Shown here piece by piece: positions 48,533-59,794 of a stretch of 64,000 bases of DNA. Numbering within the stretch: position 1 is the stretch's first letter; each line of letters begins with the position of its first letter. Position numbers and translations under genes: made by a program. The notes beneath the pieces were generated by a model that saw only the letters and a list, made by a program, of their open reading frames with translations, was not told the origin of the DNA and did no database searches. This DNA comes from Lathyrus oleraceus (Eukaryota > Streptophyta > Magnoliopsida > Fabales > Fabaceae): positions 95,821,444 through 95,885,443 of the forward strand of contig NC_066582.1 of the NCBI RefSeq assembly GCF_024323335.1, in the 5' to 3' direction.

Positions 48533-50492
48533 TGTAACACCCTTCTAAAATACCCCAAATATTTAATTAAAACAACATATAACACTCAGAGTAATTATGC
48601 AGTTAAGGGTGTCACACACAAACACTGCACACCATTCAACAATATAACGGTCATGCTCCTTTATTAATTCAAAACATAACATTTGCATAAAACGCAGCGG
48701 ATAGAAATCTCATCAATCATGTAAAACATCACATGTAAAATGGTTCGTAACCAACAATAAAACATTTAAAACAAGTTAAAACATCCCATCCCGATGTTAC
48801 ATCTATCAGAGCACGACCCACTAGGGAGACTACACTAGACTCCAAGCATTAGCTTCTACTCAACTCATTGCTCGTTACCTGAAAAATAGTTGTAAGGGTG
48901 AGTTCCTCAATCGATATAATAAGCATTATAATTTATCATGTCATGTTAAGTAAATAACACATTCCATCACCCAAATCAGATTACACATTCAGCAACGGCA
49001 CACCAACTCAAACATCATACTCAACACCAATACAACTCATATTCATACTCAATAGCAACACTACACACGTATAATATTGGAATACATCCATTCATATTAT
49101 ACGCCATACATAATTTATGCAATGAGACTCCACACATGCGGTACCGACTATTCTTGAACATATAGTTCAAGCTCACCGATCAATCCAGATACGGCTACTA
49201 AGCTCACTAGTCCCACTCATTTGAGATCTAATGACTCACTCACTAATTCCTCACCATGGGAATTAGCTACAGCCCCGAAGGCTATGCTATGCACACTAAT
49301 CATCTAGCATGCAAACATCAACAACAAATCCACAATGATTCACTCACTAATTCCTCACCATGGGAATTAGCTACAGCCCCAAGGCTATGCTATGCACACT
49401 AATCATCTAGCATGCAAACATCAACAACAATCCACAATGGACATATGCTCATATTCTAAGCCATACAACAGTCCATTCACAAATACATGCATAATATATA
49501 CATTCACAGCATTATGCATATCATCATACATCATCAACACATGTATCAACACATCATATCATGTCAATTAATTAAACACAGTATTAGCACACTCTACTAA
49601 TACATATACTACTCAAAACAGCGGGAAATAATCCCTACTATATCACACACTGATATAGGCAACCACCAATTAGGCACACAACATTTTAATTAACACTTTT
49701 TCCACTCTGCAACAGCGTTAACCGGTTAACGCCCTGGGTTAACCGGTTAACGCAGGCAAAACACGCTTACTGCCCAAAACTTAACAGTGTTAACCGGTTA
49801 ACGCCCTGGGTTAACCGGTTAACGCAGGCAAAACAGCACTAATTCTCAATTCGTAACAGTGTTAACCGGTTAACACCCTGGGTTAACCGGTTAACGCAGA
49901 CAAAACAGCAGTTCCTGCGCTAACACAAAGCAGAATGCAGAGTTCTCCGCATTTTCCGCCGTTGGAGGACTTCCGGACCTCCGATTCCAATTCCGTAAAA
50001 AGCTATACGTTAGGGAATTTACAACACACTCAATTACAGGTTCAATTTCAGTTTTTACACAACATGTCCATCACAGTTTTCAGCATTCAACAAATCCCAA
50101 TTAGGGTCAATTCAACGGTCTATCACTACCCATTACATGCTAACCCATAATCCCCATTAAACGACGATAAACCCCCCTTACCTGATTAATCCGGCAAATC
50201 TTTGAGCTCCAGGCTCTTCTCTTCTCCAACCTTTGCTCTCTGGTTCTTCCTCTTGCTCTGCCTCTTTCAGCCGCTTCTCTGAGTTTCACGTGAAAACCTT
50301 ATTTTCCAAAATGAACTCTTTTTACTTATTCCAGCTTATATATTTTCCAAATTATATTATTATTCCAATAATAATAATAATTCAATAATTCCAAAATAAT
50401 AATAATAATAATAATCCAATTATCTAATTAAATTAATAAATATATTATTAACTTAATTTAAATAATTATCATATTATTATCGGGGTGTTACA
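48533..50492 (-). repeat. Tekay-D 5' LTR (right copy)
   Basis: About 1.96 kb, nearly identical to the left copy but with six instead of five GTTAACCGGTTAAC palindromes. It also carries the 104-bp tandem duplication (about 49232-49440) and a minus-strand TATA box at 50335. Confidence 0.95.
50335..50342 (-). promoter_or_regulatory. Putative TATA box of Tekay-D 5' LTR
   Basis: On the minus strand TATATAAG, about 150 bases into the LTR. A CACGTG box lies about 45 bases downstream. The same motifs are in the left LTR. Confidence 0.5.
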
Positions 50493-50497
50493 TTTGT

Positions 50498-50801
50498 GAT
50501 GTTAGATTAGTTAGAAGCCAAAGTCAAAGGAGTAGTTGGTGATATTCTAGTGGTTTGTGACTTCCCGAAAGTGTTTCCAGATGACATCAGCAATTTGCCG
50601 CTAGAGCGCAAGGTTGAGTTTGTTATATACTTAGTACCAAGTACTAATCTTATGTCAATGGCTCCTTAAATAATGTAGGCTTCAGAGTTGAGTGAGCTGA
50701 AGAAGTAATTAGAGGATTTTCTTGAGAAGAAGTTTATTCGTTTGAGTGTTTCGTCGTGGGGTGCGCCAATGTTGTTAGTCAAGAAAAAGGATGGTAGTAT
50801 G
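50498..50801 (+). pseudogene. Tekay-E protease/RT linker fragment
   Basis: Resumes Tekay-E after the Tekay-D insertion. In one frame it shows VVCDFPKVFPDDISNLPLER and, after stops, the segment [17 protein letters not shown] leading into the first RT motif. The frame has at least four stops. It ends with GTATG, the left copy of the SIRE-F target duplication. Confidence 0.75.
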
Positions 50802-51857
50802 TGAAGGTAGAGAAAAACAAGAAAGGGGGGGGGGGGATTGTTTTCACAATGTTTAAAAAACTTTTGAAACACCACACACATAAAATAAATACTAATAACA
50901 AAACGAGTTTATCCTGGTTCACTTGAAATTCAAAGTTACTCCAGTCCACCCGGCCAAGGTGATTTCGCCTTCAATAAGGACTTAATCCAATAATCTCAAC
51001 AGATTACAAAAATGTCTAAGAGTCTAACAACCTCTTAGCCCTATCAAGTATACAGACTTAAACAAGTCACTTGAGGAATTACAATGAGTTTTAGGAATAC
51101 AAGTGTTTGACTAGGTGCTTCTAGATAAGCAGCATAAACACGCGTTTAAGAACAATGAAATAATGACCACACAATATGAGCAACAACTCTTGTGTGAACA
51201 CTGAATATTACAATGAAAATATGTTGTGTATTGAGATTTGTAGATCGAAGTGTGCATTCAACATGTTGTGATGAGGCCTTTATATAATACTTGAGATGAT
51301 ACCGTTGGAGGGAAATCAAGGGAGATTTCTTGCCAACTATGGGAATTAAAGGTATTCACTTTCTTGTCCTTTCCATAGCAGTCTTAGAACATAATTCATA
51401 ATTTCCTTAAATAGAATTATACTATATTTAGAATACTTCTTGATTAAGTTTCTGATTCAGTGATGTCAGATAGAGTGTTAAGCGTGTATCAGAGTGAGCA
51501 GAGTCAGTGTCTTTGATCAGAGTCTTGCAGTCTTCAGATACTCTTTTGAATAGTATTCAGATGCTATCTTGAAGAGTCTTCAAATGTAAAGTCTTCAAAT
51601 ATCAGAGTTAAACTACAACTTCAGATTTTGTATGTGATTGCCTCTTAGATATGTTCTTGTTCAGAGTCATATATGATTTCTTCATGATGGATCAGCTTTT
51701 CTGGACTATGTTAGATGCCAGATATTGGTTTCCTCATATTCGTTTTACCTTAGAAACCTGCACACTTAGAGAAAATTATTAGGATGCCAAATGTTTTCAT
51801 TTTTTGTTATCATCAAAACTTAGAGATATATTGCAGAATCAAAATCTTATCCTAACA
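50802..51857 (-). repeat. SIRE-F 3' LTR (left copy)
   Basis: TGAAGGTAG to CCTAACA on the plus strand. It has a G run at 50825-50837 that is only five G in the other copy, and a minus-strand TATATAAAGG box at 51277-51286. Confidence 0.92.
51277..51286 (-). promoter_or_regulatory. TATA box in SIRE-F left LTR
   Basis: TATATAAAGG on the minus strand. The matching position in the right LTR (59215-59224) reads TATTGAAAGG, so the promoter-side copy has lost the box. Confidence 0.6.
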
Positions 51858-52401
51858 ATCTCCCCCTTTTTGATGATGACAAAAACTCGGACTTTTGATG
51901 AACCAATGATACTTTACAATGATACATATTTAATTGAATCAGAGTCAGATAGAGTATGACTCCCCCTGAGATTAGAAATATCCCCCTAAGTCTATTACTT
52001 AGAAATTTTTTTAAAGACATTTGTATCAGAAAAAGGTTTCTGGGGTGGAGGATTTCTTACCAGATCTTCTTAGATTGCTTGCCTTGTTTTTATTTGTTTC
52101 TCGGATACAAATTAATTTCTTCTTTGTTCAGATAGGTCATGTAAAAACACTTAGACTACACAATTTATTTTAATTTCAAAATGTAAGCAGTGCATTTATG
52201 AGAGTTAGATATGTTATTTCATCAGAAAGGCTTCTGTTTATTTCTCCCCCTTTTGTCAAATTCAAAAAGTTAATGTAAACTTAAGAAAAAAATTCAGAGA
52301 AATCAAAATTTCATTGATAGATAAAGAGTTTACAGATAGAATAAAATAGAAGAAAAGGCCTCAGAGGCAAAAACTCTTAGAAAAATTACAAACAAATATT
52401 C
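51858..52401 (-). other. SIRE-F purine tract and 3' spacer
   Basis: AAAAAGGGGGAGAT (minus strand, 51858-51871) directly precedes the 3' LTR and is the purine tract. A second copy of nearly the same motif (AAAAGGGGGAGAA) lies at about 52241-52253, and shorter GGGGG words near 51960 and 51980. Otherwise non-coding. Confidence 0.75.
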
Positions 52402-54724
52402 CTAAAGTGCCAAAGGATTTGGAGGAGGAGGCATCCTCTGAAGTAGCTGAGCAAGCAGATTCTGGATGCTTGAGTTGACTTGATCCTGCTGGTCGAGTAT
52501 GGATCTGACCAGCTGTTGTTCTTTCTGAAGCTCTTCCATAGTCTTGAGGACTAGACGATCTAGGTCAGATGATGATAAATCACCTCGAGTCAGAGCAACC
52601 TCATTAGTCTTCTCAGTGTCTTCTGCAGCTTTTCTAGCAGCTTCAGCGGCCAATGCTGCTTCAGCTTCAACTTTTGCTTTAGCTTCAGCCTCTGCAGCAG
52701 CTTTCTCAGTTACCTCTTTAGCAGCAGCTTCAATAACAACCTTCTCCTCAACTTCTCTCTATGCTCTCTTAGCAACCTCTTGAGCCAGACGAGTCTACAA
52801 CCTCTCTTCAGCACTTTTGATGTAGTCATTTATGACTTGTTCAGAAAGTCTCTTCAGCTTAAAGACTTCAGAAGTCATCCACCTGAGAAACATGTTCTAG
52901 TGAGTCCTTACTTCAGAAGGATTATCACTGACTCCGGATTCGTTAGATAGCTGCTCGAGTCTTGAAGCAAAGTTCTTTGAGAACTTGGCAAAAGCCTCAT
53001 CAATGGTAGGAAGAGGGAGGTCAGGTTCAGAGGGTTCAGAAGTGGGTTCAAAAGGTTTATGAATGGGTTCAGAAGGTTCATAAGTGGTTTCAGAGGGAGG
53101 TGGGATGGTTTCAGAAGGTTTTGGTACAGACTGAGTCTTTTCAGAGTCAGTTGTGGTCTGATGTTCTGCAAGAGTTAGGGAGGTTGGGTCAGGGATATCT
53201 GAATGTTCAGAGTTAGATGGTAGGTCGTAGTAGGGAGGGGAACTGGGGGTATAGGAAGGGGGTGATACGAGTTTGTTGAACATGATGGCTTCAGATACTG
53301 GAATGGATGTTGTTGTGAGATTGAATTGAGGTAGTGGAGGTGAAGATTGGTTAAGGTCAAAAGTATGAGGTTCAGAAGTTGGAGGTTCAAAAGTTGTAGG
53401 TATATAAATGGTTGGTTCATAAGGAGATATGGTGGGGGTGGTTGAGGTAGTGATGAGAGTATTTGCCTAGAACTAGAAATATTAGGAACTTCTGAGATTG
53501 GGGACTTGCCAGGTGCTAAAGAGATCAGAGGCACAAGTTGCTTCTGAGTTGCTGAAGATTCTCTCAGCTTCAGACTCTTATTATTATTATTATTCTCAAA
53601 GGGTTCTCTTTTCCTCTTCATGAAGTTTGGTGGTTGATCTGGAAGCCATTCCAAGGTGAAGCTAGAAATGTCAATTCCTTGAGCTTCCAGATCCTGAAGG
53701 TAGCGGGTGATGACCTATGGGGGATCAATCTTAGAGAAGAGGTACATACCGTTTGATATCTCCCTTTGATCCTTCAGAGCTTCCCAGGAGGTGTCCTTTG
53801 TGGGTTTGACTCTGACCTTGTCTATTAAGCCCATGCTCTTCAGATTCTTTGCATTTAGAGGCTTCCCCATGTCCACAGTGACGTCTTCCATCATATTGAG
53901 GGAGATGAGATAGTCCACCATACCACTCTCTATCAGAACGTTAGAAATCAATCTTCCCAGAGGAATGTAGTTTCTGGGCTTCATGTTATTTCTTGTGTCT
54001 CTGACAGAATCCCTCAGATACTTGAAGAGAAGGGAGGGAAGATTCGGCTTCAACCCTTTGTGCAGACAGTACATAATGCACTTCTGGTCAGTGTTGATGT
54101 AATTACAGAAGTTGGAAGCGGGACGATGGTGGATGGTTCCCAGAATGAACTCCAGCCACACTCTGAGATTTTGGTGAAGTTCTTTGTTCTTTGAAGATTT
54201 TCCTTCTGGGTTCTGAGAGAAGGTGGTGGGGATAATTTCCGGGGACATGCACTTTGCCCTAGGGTTTATGTTGTAGATTCTTCTTCCCCCGACTTTTTCC
54301 ATGTCCAGAAGCTTGGCTATGGATTTCTCAGTGATCACTGTCTCGACGCCTAAGACATAAGATACGATGTAGTGATCATCGTAATCAGCGAATCTCTAGA
54401 ATTCCTTCACCAGGAATGTGTAAATGAGGCCATAAAGACGTTTGAAGTAGTTAGCTCACCCTGGTTCTCCAGTTCTTGTGTTAGATTCATTTCATTCTTT
54501 TTGAGATTGTCGAAATCAACCAACAACTCAGAAAGCACTTCGAGTTTTTCAAAAAGGGTAGCAAGGTTGATGTAAGGAGGACGATCAAGAACATGAGGTT
54601 CTTGATAAGAGGTAGTTGAAGGAGCAGTAGTAGGGGTTGCAGCTGGTTGTGAAGCTTCAACTTATTGCTCAGCAACATTCATCTGTTGTGAGTATTCAAA
54701 CACTTGTTGTTGTTGATGATCCAT
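52402..54724 (-). pseudogene. SIRE-F env-position ORF (broken)
   Basis: From MDHQQQQVFEYSQQ (54724) the reading passes through several frames and stops: stop at 54662, disrupted near 54370-54440, a long conserved block 54338-53715 (ITEKSIAKLLDMEKVGG...), a Pro/Ser-rich middle (53650-52900) and an Ala/Glu/Lys-rich, coiled-coil-like C-terminus (52800-52402). An ORF in this place with a coiled coil near the end is known as the envelope-like ORF of SIRE elements, but no function has been shown here. I see no clear signal peptide or transmembrane segment. Too many breaks for a full protein. Confidence 0.65.
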
Positions 54725-55247
54725 GAAGTTATTGAAGTTGGAGTTGAAGGAGATGAAGAAGTTGTAGAGAGTTTGAGAGAGGTTTATTTTAAGGGTTTGT
54801 GTAAGTCGTGAGTGTAAAAGTGTGAAAGTGTGAAATATGGAAGTATATATACATAATTTAAAAAGCATGCAAAACAACAGCGTTAGCAAGAGAGAACAAA
54901 AATAATTATGATTGCTAAAATCTAAGTTGATAAGCGTGGGGAGAATTAAATGAACTAATTATGGTTGTATAATCTCAAGATGTGCACACTGCTCAAGGGG
55001 ATCTCAACTGTTTGTCTCTTGAGTTCTGAGCTAGACAATTGTCTAGAATATCCAGAGCCACACGTTTGAGGTACCACACGTTGATGTTTATGAAGTCAAG
55101 AATACCAAAAGGTTTCTGACTCAAAAGGTTTATGATCCAGATATCTTCTAACTTGTAGAAGTATCAGAACCATAATCAGATAAACAACATATGTTTTAGT
55201 CAGAGTCTAATTTAACCTTAGAGAGGATAAGCACATGTTCAGATTCA
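54725..55247 (-). other. Spacer between pol and env-position ORF of SIRE-F
   Basis: AT-rich and non-coding on both strands. No obvious splice acceptor could be assigned with confidence. Confidence 0.5.
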
Positions 55248-56867
55248 TTATAGGAAATCTGCCATATTTAAGTTTTTCATAATGAAAAGAAATCTATCTT
55301 CAGCTAAGAGTTTTGTAAAGATATTAGTCCATTGATGCTCTGTATCTATGAATTTTAAAATAATTATCCCTTTCTGAATATAATCTTTGATAAAATGACG
55401 TTTAATTTCTATGTGCTTCACTCTGGAATGTAAAATTGGATTCTTACTTAAACATATAGCAACAGTATTGTCACAAAAGATAGGGATGTTACTCTCATAT
55501 ATCTGAAAGTTCTCAAGTTATTTCTTCATCCAAAGCATCTGAGTGTTGCATAGTGAAGCTGAAATGTATTTTGCTTCTACAGTTGATAGTGCAATGGTTT
55601 ATTGTCTTTTGCTTGCCCATGAGATGAGATTTCCTCCCATAAACTGATAGTTCCCAAATGTACTTTTGTGTTCTAACCTATTTCCAGCGTAACCTGCATC
55701 ACAATACACAGAAAACTTGTACTCTGATGTTTTCTTATACATCAAGTCAAGGTTAGGTGTTCCTTTCATATACCTAAGGATTCTCTTAACAATAGTTAAG
55801 TGAGATTCCATTGGATCTGAATGGAATCTAGCACATAAACATACACTAAATAATATATTTGGACGAGAAGCAGTCAGATAAAAGAGAGAACCTATCATAC
55901 CACGATAGAGTTTCTGAAAAACCTTATGACTTACCTCTTCCTTCTCTAGAATGCAAGTAGGATGCATGGGAGTCTTGGCTGGATTGCTTTCTGACATGTC
56001 AAATTTTTTCAGAAGATCTTTTATGTATTTACTCTAATAGACATATGTGGCTTCTGACGTTTGATTGATTTGAATTCCCAGAAAGAACTTCAGTTCTTGC
56101 ATTAGGCTCATCTCAAATTCTGCCTGCATTAACTCAGAAAATTCTCGCGACTGGAGAAAAAGTTTCATTGTAGTCAATTCCTTTTTGTTGACTATAACCT
56201 TGTGCCACTAGCCGTGCTTTGTTTCTGACCACTTCACCTTTTTCATTTAGCTTGTTTCGGTAGACCCATTTGGTTCAAATCACATGAGTTCTCTTGGGTC
56301 TTGGTACAAGATCCCAAACGTCATTCTTAGAAAACTGATCAAGTTCTTCTTTCATTGCCAGAATCCATTATTTGTCTTGAATAGCTTCTTCACAGGGTGT
56401 TGGCTCTATCAGAGATACTATTCTAAAAAGTGTTTCTTCAGAAACTTTGAATGTTGATCTTGTTCTTACAGGTTCATTCTTGTTTCCCAAAATCAATTCT
56501 TCAGAAACACTCTGCCTGTTTCTTTGTCTTTTCTGATTGATTATGATTTCAGGTTCTTCTGAAGTTCCTCTTTCTTCTTCTTCGGAATCTTTTGTCTTTT
56601 CATTAGAACCTGTAAGCGTGATCTCCAGATCTGCAAAATTCTCAACTAGCTTTGACTTTTCAGAGTCAAGCTTATCATCAAATATGACATGAATTGATTC
56701 TTCCATAATTTGTGTTTATTTATTGTAAACTTTATATCCTTTAGAATGTTCTGAGTATCCCAACATAATACACAATTGTTCCAGATCCTCTGATTCTTCC
56801 TCTCTGATTTCCTCCAAAACCTACGAAACCAACATCTTTAAGTTCCAGGTTTTGGAACATATGCTTT
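55248..56867 (-). pseudogene. SIRE-F pol remnant
   Basis: From right to left: a short integrase end (GYSEHSKGYKVYNK), the integrase/RT linker (56706-56368, open), the first RT motif ([12 protein letters not shown]), then after SPVARIF the sequence jumps over the RT core with its catalytic YVDD to the late RT part (FFLGIQINQ) and the RNase H (55997-55263; KRILRYMKGT, YCDAGYAG, STVEAKY, HFIKDYIQKG). The catalytic core of integrase and the protease are gone. Several stops interrupt the rest. Confidence 0.78.
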
Positions 56868-56889
56868 CTTCTCGTTATGTGTCGCGAGC

Positions 56890-58657
56890 ATCTAGAGTCC
56901 AGGTATCATGACTGGTGTTTCAACTCTACTGCATATGATATTTTCAATATACACTATTTTATCTTTTGGTACCCAGAATCTTTTGAGTCTTTTAGGATTA
57001 GTTCTCCCAGAGTTTATGAAAACTTTGGGTTTTCTAGCATTGCAGAACTTCTGTGTCTGTGCAGGTGTATAGTGATAAGAAAAAGGAGATTTAAATTTGT
57101 TTTCTATAGAAGGTTTTAGATCATCTTCATCTGAGTCATAACCAATTCCTCTTTTCTTATTATGACTAACACCACAGATCATAAAAGCCATTTTTCTTCT
57201 TTCAAGTCCGTTGTTCAGAAATATCTGAAACGCTTTTTCATATTTGTATATGATAGTGTCAGAAGTAGGTGGAGCTTTAGAAAGAGTTTCTTCAATTTTT
57301 GAACATTTCTTGGTTGAAAATTCATTTTCTTTTTCAAGAATAAAATTATTTTCTTTAAGTTCAGAAACTTCTTTCTCAAGCTTATCACACTCTTCAACAG
57401 TCTCTTCATGAACCCTTTTTAGGTTCTTGAATTTCTATCGAAGCTTATGATACAAGCTCAAAGATTCTGATAAACATGTTTCCAGATTAGAACGAGAAAA
57501 GTCAGAGAATACCTCTTCAGAGTCAGACTCTCTTTCAGATGAACTTCCAGAGGTAATGGCCATGAATGATACGTTTGTTTGCTCCTCTTCAGAATCAGAT
57601 TCTAAAGCTTCAGATTCAGAGTCATCCCATGTTGCCATGAGTCCCTTCTTTTTTGCTTTGAAGTGGTTCTTCTTGAAACTTTACTTTCCGGAGCTATCCT
57701 TCTTTAGCTCTGGACATTCATTTCTATACTGTCCAGGCTCTTTGCATTCGTAACACGTCACTATCTTGTTGGGTCTGCCTCTGGAGGTTGACTCTGGACG
57801 TTCTCCCTTCTATCTGGGCCTTTTGAAGTTTTTATGTCTTTTTCACCAGAGTTGTTTGATTCTTCTGGAAAGGAGATAATTCTTTTTCATCATCAGAATC
57901 TTCATTCTCAGAGTCATCAGTTTCTTCCTCTTCATCTTGAAAGGCTTTGTTCCTTTCTGGCTTTCTTCTTTCTAATCTAGACTTTAGAGCCACAAATTTG
58001 CTTTTCTTTTGAGGTTTATCTTCTTCTAGCTCTATTTCATGACTTCTGAGAGAGCTGATAAGTTCTTCAAGACTTATGTTGTTCAGATCCTTGGATAACT
58101 TCAGAGCAGTAACCATAAGTCTCCACTTCTTGGGAAGACTTTTGATTATCTTCTTGACATGATCTACTGTAGTATATCCTTTATCCAGAACCTTGAGTCC
58201 TGTAACTAAGGTTTGGAACCTTGAGAACATCACTTCAAAAACTTCATCATCTTCCATTACAAAGGCTTCATACTTCTGGATTAAGGCCAGAGCCTTAGTC
58301 TCTTTAACTTGATTATTGCCTTCGTGAGTCATCTTCAAAGAATCAAAGATTTCTTTGGTTGTTTCCATGTTGGTGATCTTCTCGTACTCATTGTAGGAAA
58401 TTGCGTTTAACATAATTGTTCTTGCTTTTATGGTGATTCTTGAAATCGCGCTTCTGATCATCACTCATTCTGCTTCTTGGAATAGAGATACCAATTGCAG
58501 AAATGGGTGCTTCATAACCATTTGTGACAATATCCCAGAGATCAACATCGTAGCCTAGGAATAAACTTTCAATTTTGTCCTTTCAGTAGTCAAATTTTTC
58601 TCCATAAAAAACTAGAGGTTTAACGTTGTAGCTATCTCGTTCATTTATGTTGGACAT
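56890..58657 (-). pseudogene. SIRE-F gag remnant
   Basis: The gag start MSNINERDSYN is at 58657. It has an in-frame TGA near 58585, a frameshift near 58430-58460, then a copia gag domain (58464-57832; KEIFDSLKMTHEG, IIKSLPKKW). A zinc knuckle follows at about 57745-57785 reading CYECKEPGQYRNEC, in which the usual His is Tyr. Next are the acidic MATWDDSESE segment (57638) typical of SIRE gag and a coiled-coil-like stretch (57430-57220). Further stops follow toward the lost protease. Confidence 0.78.
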
Positions 58658-58727
58658 GAAGTTTATCTCACTCTGGATCTCTCTACACGGTTAAGTGTTT
58701 GATTCAAAAATCAATAACATAGCCTAA

Positions 58728-58739
58728 GCTCTGATACCA
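58728..58739 (-). promoter_or_regulatory. Primer binding site (initiator tRNA-Met) of SIRE-F
   Basis: On the minus strand TGGTATCAGAGC, two bases after the 5' LTR. Confidence 0.85.
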
Positions 58740-58741
58740 AT

Positions 58742-59794
58742 TGAAGGTAGAGAAAAACAAGAAAGGGGGTTTAAATTGTTTTCACAATGTTTAAAAAACT
58801 TTTGCAACACCACACACAAAAAATAAATACTAACAACAAAACGAATTTATCCTGGTTCGCTTGAAATTCAAAGCTACTTCAGTCCACCTGACCAAGGTGA
58901 TTTCGCCTTCAATAAGAACTTAATCCAATAATCTCAACAAATTACAAAAACTTATAAGAGTCTAACAACCTCTTATCCCTCTCAAGCATACAAACTTAAA
59001 CAAGTCACTTGAGGAATTACAAGGAGTTTTAGGAATACAAGTGTTTGACTAGGTGTTTCTAGGTAAGCAACATAAACACACGTTTAAGAACAATGAAACA
59101 ATGACCATACAATATGAGAAACAACTATTGTGTGAACACTTAATCTTACAATGAAAAGATGTTGTGTATTGAGAGTTGTAGATCGAAGTGTGTATTCAGC
59201 ATGTTGTGATGAGGCCTTTCAATAGTACTTGAGATGATACCGTTGGAGGGAAATCAAGGGAGATTTCTTGCCAACTATGGGAATTAAAGTTATTAACTTT
59301 CTTGTCCTTTCCATATTAGTCTTGGAACATAATTCATAATTTCCTTAAAGAGAATTGTACTATATTTAGAATGCTTCTTGATTAAGTTTTTGATATGGTG
59401 ATGTCAGATAAAGTGTTAAGCGTGTATCAGAGTGAGCAGAGTTAGTGTCTTTGTTCAGAGTCTTGTAGTCTTCAGATATTCTTTTGAATAATCTTCAGAT
59501 GTTATCTTTAAGAGTCTTCATATGTAAAGTCTTCAGATATCAGAGTTGAACTACAACTTCAGATTCTTTATGTGATTGCTTCTTAGATATGTTTTTGTTT
59601 AGAGTCAGATTTGATTTCTTCGTGCTGGATCAACTTTTCTGGACTATGTCAGATGCCAGATACTGGTTTCCTCAGATTCGTTTTACCTTAAAAACCTACA
59701 CACTTAGAGAAAATTATTAGGGTACCAATTGTTTCATTCTTTATTATCACCAAAACTTATAGATATATTGCAAAATCAAAATCTTGTTCTAACA
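58742..59794 (-). repeat. SIRE-F 5' LTR (right copy)
   Basis: About 1.05 kb, clearly diverged from the left copy by many substitutions. Its TATA position is altered (see left copy). No coding content. Confidence 0.92.

Larger units (their letters stand above)
42062..50492 (-). mobile_element. Tekay-D: young, almost intact Tekay-type chromovirus
   Basis: LTRs at 42062-43999 and 48533-50492 are nearly identical and both end in the TGTAACACC/GGTGTTACA type. The 5-bp target duplication TTTGT (42057-42061 and 50493-50497) is perfect. Gag-pro (585 codons) and pol (875 codons) are open and complete except for one frameshift between them. An initiator tRNA-Met primer site and a purine tract are in place. 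The C-terminal chromodomain and RT type place it in the Tekay lineage. Confidence 0.95.
50802..59794 (-). mobile_element. SIRE-F: SIRE/Maximus-type copia element, internally deleted
   Basis: LTRs of about 1.05 kb at 50802-51857 and 58742-59794, initiator tRNA-Met primer site, purine tract and perfect GTATG target duplication (50797-50801 and 59795-59799). The gag type with the MATWDDSESE segment, the copia RNase H and a long reading frame after pol mark the SIRE/Maximus lineage. Protease, nearly all integrase and the RT core are missing. The LTRs differ at many sites, so it is clearly older than Tekay-D. Confidence 0.88.
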
